In this document: positions 12,413-23,502 of the stretch, piece by piece
Layout of the letters: each line of letters begins with the position of its first letter
Position numbering within the stretch: the stretch's first letter is position 1
Assembly (NCBI GenBank): GCA_015039315.1
Contig: WIDE01000049.1
Coordinates: 159,125-215,828 of the forward strand
Reading direction: 5' to 3'
Source: Clavulina sp. PMI_390
Taxonomy: Eukaryota; Basidiomycota; Agaricomycetes; Cantharellales; Hydnaceae
DNA length: 56,704 nt
Made by a program: the position numbers and the translations under genes
The notes under the pieces: generated by a model
Database searches by the model: none
What the model was told of the DNA's origin: nothing
The model's input: only the letters and a program-made list of their open reading frames with translations

Positions 12413-12492
12413 GTACCAGGTCCGAGTCGAACGGACGTTGTTCTTTGAAAAACCAAATTTCAAGTGAATGTTAACCGCTTAACTACTGGCAC
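12413..12492 (-). tRNA. tRNA-like Pol III gene 1, anticodon unassigned
   Basis: Read on the minus strand, the ends GTGCCAG and CTGGTAC pair as a 7-bp acceptor stem (one G-T) followed by discriminator A. A D-arm GTTAA-GCGG-TTAAC and a T-arm GTCCG-TTCGACT-CGGAC are perfect. These coincide with the A and B boxes of an internal Pol III promoter, and a T9 run follows. The segment between the D- and T-arms is 33 bases and does not fold into one standard anticodon arm. It needs either an intron or a type II variable arm, or the gene is a tRNA-derived pseudogene. I could not choose an anticodon: GAA with an intron, or TGG in a 7-base loop, are both imperfect. Confidence 0.5.
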
Positions 12493-12728
12493 GTCGTATA
12501 TTACTTCTCCCACACTTAGCACCACGACGGGAGAGTCCAGTGTTATATTTCACTCTACTCACTATTGCAATGCTGCTCCCACGTTTTGCCAAATGCGTCA
12601 GATTGCATGGTCAAATGAAGTGATGCTTGATGATTGGCCATCTGGAAGGTTCCGATCGGCTCACAATCACTCCCTGAGACCTGGTCTACAAGATCGAGAC
12701 GAGAGCACAGTGGGACAATGGATGCGAT

Positions 12729-12733
12729 AAAAA
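12729..12733 (-). terminator. Pol III-type T-run downstream of tRNA-like gene 2
   Basis: Five A on the plus strand (T5 on the minus strand) end seven bases beyond the 3' end of the second tRNA-like gene, a minimal Pol III terminator. Confidence 0.5.
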
Positions 12734-12740
12734 GGTAGCT

Positions 12741-12821
12741 GTACCAGGTCCGAGTTGAACGGACGTCTTGCAAAGGTTTTTGGAATAAACTTCTGTATGT
12801 TAACCGCTTAACTACTGGCAC
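12741..12821 (-). tRNA. tRNA-like Pol III gene 2, anticodon unassigned
   Basis: The same architecture as the copy 250 bases to the left. Acceptor stem, D-arm (24 bases at the 5' end identical) and T-arm (one C/T change, loop TTCAACT) are conserved, with discriminator A. The 34 bases between the D- and T-arms are almost unrelated to those of copy 1. Conserved promoter boxes around a diverged middle suggest tRNA genes with different introns or anticodon arms, or a tRNA-derived element family. Anticodon not assigned. Confidence 0.5.
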
Positions 12822-13893
12822 CTTGCTGGAAGAGATTTTCCACTGCTTCCTCGACCATCATGCATACAATTTGACGTTACTGCCTCATTGGAAACTTACT
12901 CAAGTATATAGCAGAGCCATACGTGAATGAATGATCGACTGAGTGGGTGGTAGCTGCCGGTGGCATCCTAGTACACGATGCTCCTCGTACATGCTACCTG
13001 CGCTAACTGCCCGAGTCATAGCTCAGGCTGGCGCTCGTTGTTTTCTGGAAGAAGAGGCCATTTGACATGGATTAGATCTCCGTATCACACAATTCACTTA
13101 AAAGGCGGTTCAAAGAACCAGTTTCCATACATAGTGTCCGACAACCCTTTGCCTCGTGCCTCGTTCCAACGAGCGCTCGCCGAGGAATGTAGGCAGGGGA
13201 GATCGAGCGAGATAATCTTTGCGGTCTGAGGCAAACAAACTCCGATATGGTCTGAAGTCATCTTTTACTTATAGGAGCATTGAGATAATGGAGGGGCACG
13301 AAACCACCGTGACGACGGGGGAGCCCGGTCACACCCGGCGGGTCACGAACCGCCGCTCGTTTTCCTCCTTCCACATACCCCATATCCCTCCGTTACTTTC
13401 TGCAGGAAGAATGTGAATTGGCGAGCCGTACAGTGACCCCTAGGCCCTCATGAAGTTTATGCACACAAAAAGTAAGATAAGCGCGCGAACAAATGGACAA
13501 TTCTAATCAGTCCGGCATTCGGTCGACCACTTGGGTCGCCTTTTGGTCAGACGTGTCGCGCAAATATCATCGGTGGTCCTCCATAACTCATCCGGTGGTA
13601 GAGAATAGGCATTTAAGCTCTACTTTGGGGGTAAATAGTCACTCAAGTCAAGAGCGCATCAAGCAGCCAGCATATGGAGAGTGATCTTGATGAATGGTTG
13701 ATTAGCTTCATTTAGTGTTTGGCCGACGTCGGGGCCGATCCGTCACCGTTAAATCCTTGAAATCAACAAGTGTCCCCATCCCAAACCTTCACCTGTTCCC
13801 CCCTCCCTACCATTCCCGTCTCACCTCCTTTGTGCACCCCGCTCCTCAAATTGTACCGAGGTCTACCTATTATCCCAGCTCGACGCGTCGAGT
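12822..13893. other. Intergenic region, no gene seen
   Basis: Short unconvincing ORFs only. A GC-rich patch at about 13305-13355 contains short inverted repeats but no recognisable RNA. Confidence 0.45.
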
Positions 13894-15181
13894 ATGATCA
13901 GCAAGGCTCTTCGCATCGCGCTCGTCGCGCTTCCACTTGGTGTCAGTGTTGGTTGGCCTGGTCTGGCGATCGGAGGTGTTCGCGCTGCGAGTCTGGCCAC
14001 CCAACCGCCCCCCGAGCTCATGCGCGTGAATGATGATGCCAGCAGTCGAGGAAATGAGCAACGATCGACAATGCACACACCTCAAGACTATGCCGATCCT
14101 GCTAGCGCGCAACAGGCTGGCGGGATGGTGGGTGCACCATCTGACAAGCCCCATCCTGGCTCTAAGCCAAGTACGGCGGAGTTCTCGGGCACGATGAAGC
14201 ATAGACGCATCGTCATTGTCCCTCCGTCGGCTTCCTCTGCGTCGCAGTCTCAGTGTTCGGTCGGCGCGTTTGAGTGTCCCTCCATGACCGAACAAGGGGG
14301 ACTGCTTGCCATGTTCACCACGCTCCTAGAGTGTAGTACGAGCCAGGACGGCAAGCTCCAGTGCGTGTACGGGGATGCGAGTGGCAGTGGCAAGATTGAC
14401 TCTGTGCTTGGTGGTGCTAGTGGGCAGGGTTCTGGTGAGATGTATCCTCAGGTGCCCGCGACGGATGTGTGCACGTATGATCCGGTGCGTCTTTCTGCTT
14501 TGAATCTGCCTTGGTTTGGAGTACGATACTGACGTATCTCTGCACCCTTTCCTAGTCCAATGGTTCGCTCGAGGCAGCAACCTCCACTGCTTGCAAGCCC
14601 TATGCGATCGCGCGTTCCTCCTCTACCTCTTCCGACAAGCGCTACTACATTCCATCCCATCCTTATCCTCCTCCTCACCCCGATCCCGGCCCTGATCATC
14701 ATGAATACGCGCGCTCTAACCGTGGCCGTGGACATCGCCACGAGCATGAGCACAAGCACAAACACGAGCACCACAATCGTGACTACGACGCCGGCCCCTT
14801 TGCTCGTCTTGGCTATATGTCGGTCAAAAGGCTTGTCCGTATGAGTCCCACTCCCAACATGGACGTCAATGTCGATGGTCTGTCAGATATGAATGGTGCT
14901 CCCTCACCGTTTAGTGTGAATAATGACATCGGCCGTGGCGCGACGGCGCTCGGGGTCCTCCATGGTACATTGGTGAAGAAGGAGGAAGGTGATGCCAACT
15001 CGACGAGCTCCGACCCCCAACCGGACTCTCCTCCGGCCGATGGAGGGGGTGGTAACTCCACAGCAAATCAAGCCAACTCGACTTGTGAGTGCTCTTTTTC
15101 ACCGAACTCATTTGTATTTAATCTCTGAATCGTTTCTCTGCGCCCCTTGTAGCGGTCTACCATGGGGTGGACTACAAGTAG
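13894..15181 (+). CDS. Predicted secreted His-rich protein, unknown family
   Basis: Exons 13894-14484, 14556-15084 and 15153-15181 give about 382 residues. The N-terminus (MISKALRIALVALPLGVSVG) reads as a signal peptide. The mature part has a few Cys in exon 1 (QCSVGAFECPS, LLECSTSQDG, LQCVYG), pairs that could form disulfides. Exon 2 encodes a strongly His-rich stretch (HRHEHEHKHKHEHHN) flanked by Pro and Arg/Gly-rich sequence, which could bind divalent metals. Then comes a Ser/Asn-rich tail with NST and NGS sequons, ending SVYHGVDYK. I recognise no enzyme family. Secretion is inferred from the signal peptide; the metal-binding idea rests on composition only. Confidence 0.62.
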
Positions 15182-15994
15182 ACATCACTTCATCACCTGA
15201 ATCCATAAGACCGCGTAGGTATAGCCTGTTTGGCTGAACATTAACCAGGTACGCATGCTTTCCTATGTGGCCGACAATAAGCTCCATTTCCATGATACTG
15301 ACTTGATTCGTTTCTGCCATTGCGCACCACAAAGTCACTTATCGCCGAACTCTATTCGAATGAACTATCCACTCTCGCTTCTATTCCAACATCACAATAA
15401 TGAACATACACTCTCAGCTCAGCTTAAATTCCCAGTTGTCGCTTTCGTCGCTACCACTTCCTATCGTAATCCGGCCCCTCAGGTTCCCCTATCGTTTTCG
15501 ATTGTGTTATGCCTCTCTCGTTATTCAGTTCTCCGATATTCGCGGCCATCCCGTTGCTATCGCTGTTCGTATAATCTCCCAATGGACAAGATATTTCCCA
15601 TTCATCGATTCATTCAATGGAGCTCATTGCTTTTTGAGCAATCCTGTTAAGACTGTCAGTTCTTGGGTGTTTTCTCACGATAACCATCTGGTCTAGAGGT
15701 TAGGCGTCGCCCAAGCGAGCCCGTCGAGGACATAAAACGGCGCGATCGTCGAAACGCGATGAACTCATGTCATTTTGTTAATGATGGTCAGGTTAGGCTC
15801 TGAAAAACGCACTTGATTTCTCGGCGGAGGGAAGGTCCCGGGCAGGTCCCGTTTTCCCACGGTGATGCACATCTACTGTCACCTTCCACCACAGAACCTT
15901 TAGAAACCGGCAGATCAACCTACTTATACCCGAAAGGCCACTGCACAACACTTCGTCTCCCCTACGGCACCGGCAATACGGCTTTCTCTTCGTC
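15182..15994. other. Intergenic region / promoter of FMO-a
   Basis: No gene seen. The last 150 bases resemble the promoter of FMO-b (about 20990-21128), including a shared TTTTCCCACGG block and a CCCTACGGCACCG / CACTACGGCACCG block, so promoter and gene duplicated together. Confidence 0.5.
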
Positions 15995-18378
15995 ATGCGG
16001 TATCGCAGCTAGCTCGTAGCTCTCTCGCTTTCCATCCTTGTTTCTGGTTCTCAATGTCCACTGCAAACTGGAGCCGACCCTGATGATAATCTATACTACA
16101 CATTTCCTAACGATATTCGTCGGGTTGCTGTGATTGGCGCTGGACCAAATGGTCTTGTCTTCACGTCAACGCTCATCAAGCATGGCTTCGAAGTAAGAAT
16201 GTTCGAGCGGGCACCAAAGCCAGGTGGAGTATGGTACTATACCAATAAACTGCCCATCCCGGTATCATTCCCGTAAACCTGTCTCTCCCATGTATGCTCC
16301 TTCGGATTATTGGTCTCAATCTCTCCCTCCTTGTTTACAGAAATCGGCCGATCGAGACTATGGCCTATATCCCTGATACCCCTGACTGTTTACCGGCTAC
16401 TCGAATATATGAGGATGGCGATGACGGACTCACTGTTGATTGGCGGATCCGGGAACACTGGGATCCCAGCCCGGTATGGCATAGTATGATGACAAATAAA
16501 CACAAAGTAAGCTGTGCATATTCTGTGAATATGTTGCATCCTCTCCTTGCTTTGGACTTACTCTTGTTTTAGTTCTCCATGTCTCTACCAGATATTGAGC
16601 ACGCCAAGAATACTGTAAGATTTCACTCTCCGATCTTCAGTTCTGAACTAGTGAGCAATATAATTTTATTCTTGTTCGTGCATACCACAGCCATGGAAAC
16701 TACATCATATGGAAGTCAATAGACACATTAGACAATACGCATCGTCCGTAGGGCTCAACTCGAATGACGAAGAGCATGTAAATGCCAAAGCGTACTCAAC
16801 ACGAGTGGAACGTGCTGAAAGAATACCTGGAAGCCAAAAACGGTGGACCCTGACGCTTCGCAAACTCACTCCGCTACGAGATGGTAAACTCGAGGTCAAC
16901 TGGTGGCAGGAAGAGTTCGATGCTGTTGTCTTAGGAAGTGAAGCAAAGCGCGATGCCGCATGGGTGCCTCCTATTTTTGGTATGGAAGAATGGGCGCACG
17001 TTTTTCCCGATGCAATCTTTCACTCTAAGCAGTATCGGGATCCACAAGACTTTAGAAATAAGGTTTTTCTTTCCTTCCCGAACAATGCTTCAAGTCATGT
17101 AGAATCACTCATTGTGCTCTTCAGAACGTCCTTATCATCGGAGGGAGTCAGTCTGGACTTGGTATCGCAAACGATCTTATTGGCCATGCTCGATCCGTCA
17201 CGGTCAGTGCTCGCGTAAGTCTTTCGAGTTGAAACTTTGCAACTTGTCGTAATGCAAATGTTCTGCCCTGTAGAATGTGTCAAAGCCAGTTGCTGCCGCT
17301 GTCCGGAAGAGCTTTCACAAGAACGTCACCCACGTTCCAGAGATTGAACAGTTCAGCAATCGACCTTCACTTGCTGGAGAAAAACTTCATAATGCATCGC
17401 TTGTCTTTGTTAATGGCACTATAACCACTGGATTTGACACCGTGAGTGATTTTGCTATTACTATCCGTCGTAAATCCTTGCTACATCGGACGCATCAACG
17501 GCCCTTCGATGTCGCAGATAATACTCGCAACCGGCTACCGCAGATCATTCCCATTCCTAGTTGGCTTTCATAATAGGTAAGTCTACCGTCGGTGTCTTGC
17601 AATGAATTTGGATTGTACTTATTTACTGACCATGATATAGCACTATCAAGGGACTTGATGAGCCTGAGACAACTGTGGCTCCCATCATCACCGATGGAAC
17701 GCACTTACGGTCGTTGCACTGGACGGGCCATTACATAGACGATCCGACTCTTCTAATCTGTACAGGTCTGTTACTTGGTCTCTTAATTCTGGGATCTTGC
17801 TCAGCTGAGAAATTCCTATAGCGGGACCGTGGAGAGACGCGGCTGGTATGTATCTGGCGCTCGGAGCAGCCAGGGTCTGGTCGGGGAAATCGCGGCTTCC
17901 AAGAGTCGTGGACATGTGGAAATCATATCCAGGCGCGGCTCATGTCTTGGAAGAATCATTGATCCCATACCAAAGTAAGCCAAAGTCTTCATCTCTATTG
18001 GCTCCCCTCCTAATACGAAGCTCTGCTAGTTCGAAATCGATTGCTCGTAACATGGCTCAATAACGAAGCGCTCGAGTTTGGAGGCTCCCTGGTCGAGCCG
18101 TCTCCGGTTGATGAGTAGGCGACTCCATTTGTCAGGCGATGGCTTCTTTTCTGATCAGCCGTGCTTTCCGTAGGCTATTGGAATTCAGTCAATATTTCGC
18201 TGCGAAGGAGCAGTCGAAAGAGTTTGCAGCCTTTTTCGACGGCCCTATTCTAGCCGAACGGCCCCGTCACGATTGGGAAATTTACAACGGTAGTGTCGAT
18301 GAAGAGCTTCAGCAACTGCAATATCTGCATGACCACCAATCCCTAGAGCACTGGGCAGACTTTTCGCTGGACTGGTGA
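15995..18378 (+). pseudogene. FMO-a: flavin-containing monooxygenase paralogue with TAG at codon 6
   Basis: Eleven exons aligned to FMO-b are all open with conserved splice sites. Exon 1 (15995-16272) has exactly the 278 bases of FMO-b exon 1. The only defect seen is a TAG at 16010-16012, codon 6, where FMO-b has TTC. The rest encodes a full-length group-B FMO-like flavoprotein: FAD site GAGPNG, the FERAPxPGGVW segment, a FHSKQYR motif, the NADPH site GGSQSG (a Ser in place of the middle Gly), LATGY, and the conserved C-terminus HWADFSLDW. No alternative in-frame ATG lies upstream of the FAD site. It is either a very recent pseudogene, an alternatively started or edited gene, or a base-call error. 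Confidence 0.7.
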
Positions 18379-18927
18379 CGAGGTTGCTTCCGCTCAGCGA
18401 ATCATGTCTCATATGGACCGTTCCCAGTTCCTATCATTACCCCTTAGATTATTCACCAAGTTTTCTGAACCTTTGTTATTACTATCATGACCGTAGACTA
18501 CTCGACACTTCCACACCACGAGATCGTCACCCGGCAAAACCGGTTTTCCGTTCCCAATCAGGGACAGCCAAGATGGGGTACATTGTATTGTCAATTAGTT
18601 GGAGTTTAAGACTCCCTCCATGTAGGCACAACATATCGTCACTCGAATCATAGTCATGATCTTGTAAGAGTAGTAATGGACTGAACGGAGGGGCTGGCGG
18701 CAGCGATGTCAAAGCTAATAAGGGAGCAACATCCAAGTCATCAACACAACGAACATAAATACCCAGCCCTATTTTCAATTTGCACAAGTCCCCACTATTG
18801 TCGTTAGCCTTTTCCAATGCTGAAATCCCATTCAGTAGAATCATACAACGTGTAGCATCTCTCCCGAATGCGTTATCTTTTTGTCCTCGAGTCGGTGGCA
18901 TACTAGTAGAGTGCACGTGACTGTGAT
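18379..18927. other. Intergenic region between FMO-a and MT-1
   Basis: No supported gene. A 147-codon minus-strand ORF (18527-18970) has no domain that I recognise and overlaps the uncertain N-terminus of MT-1. Confidence 0.4.
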
Positions 18928-20645
18928 TTGTGTCCATTCCCTTCAGCAGCGCCTCATCCACGTTTAGCAATGCCTGCTACCAAATCGCTTCTGGAAGCCG
19001 CAGTCAACTACTCTGCTCGACTTAGAAGTCATCATGTCACTCTACCAAAAACAGTTCATTTGCCAAGGGCGAGAGCCGAAGGAATGAGACTGTTCGGAAC
19101 GATTCCCGACTCAAAGTCAATGTGTAACGCAAAGCCTCTGCTCAGAAGCGTTAGAACGGGAACAGGGAAATTTCTCTTCAAACATCAAAACTTTGTACCC
19201 ATCCATACAGATGCGCTCATAACGGAGAGTGGACAATATGCCACCCTCGACCGCTTACCATCACTGGACTTGAGCTCTGAATCTGGCCGGTCATACCACA
19301 CCGATCCAAAGAGCCGATATGCCCTTCCAAATGATGAGCGTGAAGGGAAACGACTTGATTTGCAGTTTCAAGTTGTCAAAATCGCTCAAGGAGGTGGGGT
19401 TTTGTCCCGAGCTTGCCTTTGCCTTGCTTAGACCACCTTCAACCAAACAGGGTTATACCCTGCCTCCATCGATGCCCAGGTTCGGAAGGCAACCCGTATA
19501 CTTGACATTGGGCGAGTGTTTAGCTGGTCATGGAAGTTTTGATTAGCTGTTGAACCATGATCTTGAACCTCCTCAGATGTGGTACGGGGATCTGGGCTGC
19601 TGAGATGGCAAAACTGTTGCCTAATGCGGAAATTTTTGGTGTGGATATCTCCCCTGTCAGACACCAAGCGTAAGCGCGCGCAAAATCTTTATGACTGGTC
19701 ATGAGCAGCTAACGTGACCAATATGATATTCTGTAGATGGCATCCAAAAAATCTATCGTTTCTCCTTGGCAACGTCCGTTAGTAAATGGTCACGTTTCAA
19801 GCCCAGTGGGAAAAAAAATCCGCTAACGACTGCTTGGCTTTCGCAGATCGTAAACTTCCTTTCGTTGATGGCCACTTTGATGTTGTGAACATCCGACTTT
19901 GTCCTGACGTTTGTCACTTCTTCGGTTTGCATGGACTAATCTGACCTAGAAGTTTTCTGTGTAGATATCCTTGAATCCACAAACGTACCCTGAAGCCATT
20001 CGAGTTCTCAGGTCCGGTATGTGTTATGGATGATAGGTATCCATCCGCCTGAACTGATCAAACAGTTTGCATTTCATAGGGGGAATATTTAACACCGTGG
20101 TGGGGAACGATTTATGGAGCCTGGAAAAATCACTTTCGCCTGCTCTGGAACAATGGCTGAATAAATTGAAAGAGGGTTTCAGCGCTAGAGGCTCCAAGTT
20201 CCTTGGCGACTTCGTGCCTAGCCTTCTAAGAGATACTGCTGCGTTTCGTGACTTGTCTACCGAAGAAAGAGATGTTCCGGTAGGACCATGGATGGAAGGT
20301 TTGTCTCCTGGCACTGCGTCTCGATATCAACTCAGCGAGCCCGAACCTATTGACCTATTGGTCTGCTAGATGAAGACATGAAGACTCTCGGGAAGCTCCA
20401 AGCTGAGAATGTTGTAGAAATATCTTTTACGTGCGTTCGTGGTTACAGGATATGGCCCCTTTGATATTTTATTATTCCACTGAGCTGACTGTCTCTCATT
20501 GAGCAGATGCAGGCCTATATATTCAAGCGTTGGCCAGAGCCGGGAAGAATTTGATCAGATGGTTGATAATCTCAGGGAGGACTGTTTTAGCGGATTGTAC
20601 CGCGCGTTTTGGCGGTACCAGATGATATATGGGACGAAACTCTAG
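18928..20645 (+). CDS. MT-1: SAM-dependent methyltransferase
   Basis: Class I Rossmann methyltransferase, same family as MT-2 and MT-3. Order of segments: SYHTDPKSRYALPNDEREGK head, GLYPASIDAQ, motif I DIGCGTGIWA, the acidic loop FGVDISPV, LPFVDGHFDVVNIR, RVLRSGG, IFNTVVGNDLW, VPVGPW, and a C-terminal FWRYQMIYGTKL. Family members are LaeA-like or trans-aconitate-methyltransferase-like enzymes of fungal secondary metabolism; the substrate is not predictable. The exon after GLYPASI ends in a GC donor (ATTGG/GCGAGT), where MT-2 and MT-3 have GT. The start is uncertain: no ATG lies close to the conserved head, so the frame open from 18928 gives an N-terminal extension of about 110 residues not shared by the others. 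The methyltransferase body from about 19280 is secure. Confidence 0.75.
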
Positions 20646-21128
20646 TACTGATCACAACTTGGGTTTCAAACGTGATCCAGATTAAAATTCTATGGAATAC
20701 CCTTCGCAAATTTGTAATCTTAATAGTGAAACCTTAGGTTATTGTAGTTCCTCTTGATGGGCTTTTTGATTGTGTTTGGGGGTCAGAGCCCTGCCAGAAC
20801 GGTCCAGTTTGGCTATTTTCTCACGGTGACCACACGTGGAAAGGTTTGATTTGATCCACACCAGCGAACTGCATAGTAGGTAAGACCACGACCATCAAAT
20901 TGCTACAAGCTAGTAGCCGTTTTATAAACGATGGCCATATTCTGGCTTCAACGAAATCCACAGTTCGGTTTCCGGAGTCACAGTCCCGGTGGACTGTTTT
21001 CGTTTTCCCACGGCGATGACCGTCTCTTCTGCACACTTCCGCCCCGAGATAGATCAACCTGTCTGACGGGTTCGTCACACAGTCCGCCTTCTCCACTACG
21101 GCACCGACAATAGATCTTTTTCTTCTTC
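20646..21128. other. Intergenic region / promoter of FMO-b
   Basis: No gene seen. It contains the promoter block shared with FMO-a (TTTTCCCACGGCGATG near 21003-21018). Confidence 0.5.
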
Positions 21129-23502
21129 ATGCGATATGGCAGCTTCCTCTCAGCGCTCTCGTTGTCCACCCTTGCTTCTGGTTCTCAACATCCACTAAAA
21201 ACTGGGGCCTCCTCTTCTGGTAATCTCTACTACACATTTCCCAACGATATTCGTCGCGTCGCGGTGATCGGCGCCGGACCAAACGGTCTCGTCTTTACGT
21301 CGACACTCATACAGCATGGCTTCGAAGTAAGAATGTTCGAGCGGGCACCAAACCCAGGTGGAGTGTGGTACTACACCGATAACGTGCCGATTCCTCCATC
21401 ATTCCCGTGATTCTCTCTCTTTGCATGCATATAGTCCTTCTACATGATGATTCTCAACTTCACCTTCCTTGTACCCAGAAATCGGCCCATTGAGACTATG
21501 GCGTATGTTCCTGACATCCCTGACCACCTGCCGGCAACTCGGATATATGAAGAGGGTGACGACGGACTTACAATAGACTGGCGAATCCGGGAACACTGGA
21601 GTCCCAGCCCAGTATGGCGTAGTATGACAACGAATAAACAAAAAGTACGTGGTGGGATGTTCTATAACTGTGATTCGCCATTTTCTCAGTATCGACTCAC
21701 TCTTGTTCCAGTTCACCATGGCTCTGCCGAACATTGAACATCCTCAAAATACTGTGAGAGCCAAGGGTCCGATCCAGCTTCTGCTTTAGTGGGTCTAATT
21801 TCTCGTTCATGCTTACAGCCATGGAAACTGCATCATATGGACGTCACCAGACATATCAGACAGTACGCATCCTCCGTAGGCCTCAACTCAAACGACGAGG
21901 AGCATGCAAACGTCACAGAGTATGGGACACGAGTAGAGCGGGTAGAGAAAATACCTGGTACTGACAAACGATGGACTTTGACGCTCCGTAAACTCACTCC
22001 GCTGCGGGATGGTACACTCGAGGTCAATTGGTGGCAGGAAGAGTTCGATGCTGTTGTCCTCGGAAGCGATGCGAGGCGTGAAGCTGCGTGGGTCCCTCCC
22101 ATTCCCGGGATGGAGGAATGGGCGCGTGCTTTGCCCAATGCATTATTTCACTCTCAGCAGTATCGAAGTCCACAGGAGTTCCAGGACAAGGTTCTCTCTA
22201 ACATTCTTCCGAGTCATGTGCTTTCGCTCATTATGCTCTCCAGAATGTCCTCATCGTTGGAGCGAGTCAATCTGGAGTTGGTATCGCAAACGATCTCATT
22301 GGCCATGCTCGATCCGTAATGGTTAGCACACGCGAGGTAACTGTTTCATCCTGGGAACTCTCCACGATTGTTATAAGACCAATTTATTCTCCCCCAGAAA
22401 GTGTCTAGTCCGGCTGCGGTCGCGATCCGCAAAAAACTCCACAAGAACATCACCCACGTCCCAGAAGTCGAAAAGTTCAGCAACCGACCTTCACCCAGGG
22501 AAGCAAATCTTCATAATGCTTCACTTGTTTTTGCTAATGGCACAATAGCTTCTGGGTTTGACGCTGTGAGTGATTCCCCTATCGCTATTCGTAGTGACCC
22601 TTGCAGCATGAATGAACCTGAATGACCACAGATAATACTCGCAACCGGCTACCGCAAGTCATTCCCTTTCCTGGTTGGCTTTCACAATAGGTGATTCTTC
22701 AATCGACGCCTGTCGCGCGGAATACTCAATTCCGATCGACGCAGCACGATCAAGGGGCGTGATGAACCTGAGACGGTTGTGGCTCCAATCATCACCGACG
22801 GAACACATTTACGATCGCTGCACTGGACAGGGCACTACATTGACGACCCTACCCTTATGATCTGTACAGGTCCGTCGATCGATATTTATTCTTGAGTCCC
22901 ACTCAGTCAAGAAACTCTTATAGCGGGACCATGGAGAGATGCCGCCGGTACGTACCTAGCGCTTGGAGCAGCCAGAGTCTGGTCTGGGAAAGCGCGGCTT
23001 CCTAGCATCGCAAAGATGTGGAAATCATACCCGGGCGCTGCTCATGTGCTGGAAGAGTTATTCGTTTCAAGTCAAGGTGCGCCGAAGTCTGCGACCCGGC
23101 TAGGTCTCTCCTTGATTTGACGCTCTACCAGTTCGAAATCGACTGCTCATAACGTGGCTCAATAACGAAATACTTGAGTTTGGAGGGTCATTGGTCCAAC
23201 CACCTTCGGTTGATGAGTAGGTCGCCCCATTTACGAGGCAATGGCCCCTCTTTCTGATAAGCTATGTTCTCCGTAGATTGCTGGAAATAGGTCAATACTG
23301 GGTTGCGAAGGAGGATCCGAAAGAGTTCGGAGCCTTTTTCGAGCGTCCCATTCTGGCAGAGCGCCCTCGCCACGAATGGAAGATCTATCATGGCGGCGAG
23401 TACGAAGATGTTCAGTCTGAATTGTTCACGCACCCACAGCTCCAATACCTCTCCAGTAATCGAGCTCCAAAGCACTGGGCTGATTTTTCGGTCGAATGGT
23501 GA
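21129..23502 (+). CDS. FMO-b: signal-peptide-bearing flavin-containing monooxygenase
   Basis: Exons 21129-21406, 21479-21644, 21712-21753, 21819-22190, 22244-22336, 22398-22565, 22632-22690, 22745-22869, 22924-23076, 23132-23216 and 23277-23502 give 588 residues. Residues 1-19 form a signal-peptide-like hydrophobic head ending ASGSQ. FAD site VIGAGPNG is at 47-53, then FERAPNPGGVW. Exon 4 ends with FHSQQYR, matching the second half of the group-B FMO motif (FxGxxxHxxxY) without its F-x-G. The NADPH site is GASQSG, and LATGY follows. N-x-S/T sequons occur at HANVT, HKNIT, HNAS and ANGT. FMOs use NADPH and O2 to oxygenate soft nucleophiles (N, S) or act as Baeyer-Villiger enzymes; the substrate is unknown here. 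Closest relative in the window is FMO-a. Confidence 0.87.

Noticed and set aside
13300..13360. GC-rich inverted repeats as a possible structured RNA or tRNA
   Set aside because: Short palindromes only; no acceptor stem, promoter boxes or terminator.
15685..15780. tRNA-Glu-like fragment (TGGTCTAGAGGTTAGG)
   Set aside because: Looks like an A box and D-arm, but I found no matching T-arm/B box or acceptor stem. At most a decayed tRNA piece.
18527..18970. 147-codon minus-strand ORF between FMO-a and MT-1
   Set aside because: No domain, no paralogue, no splice pattern, and it overlaps the MT-1 N-terminal frame. Kept out of the gene list.
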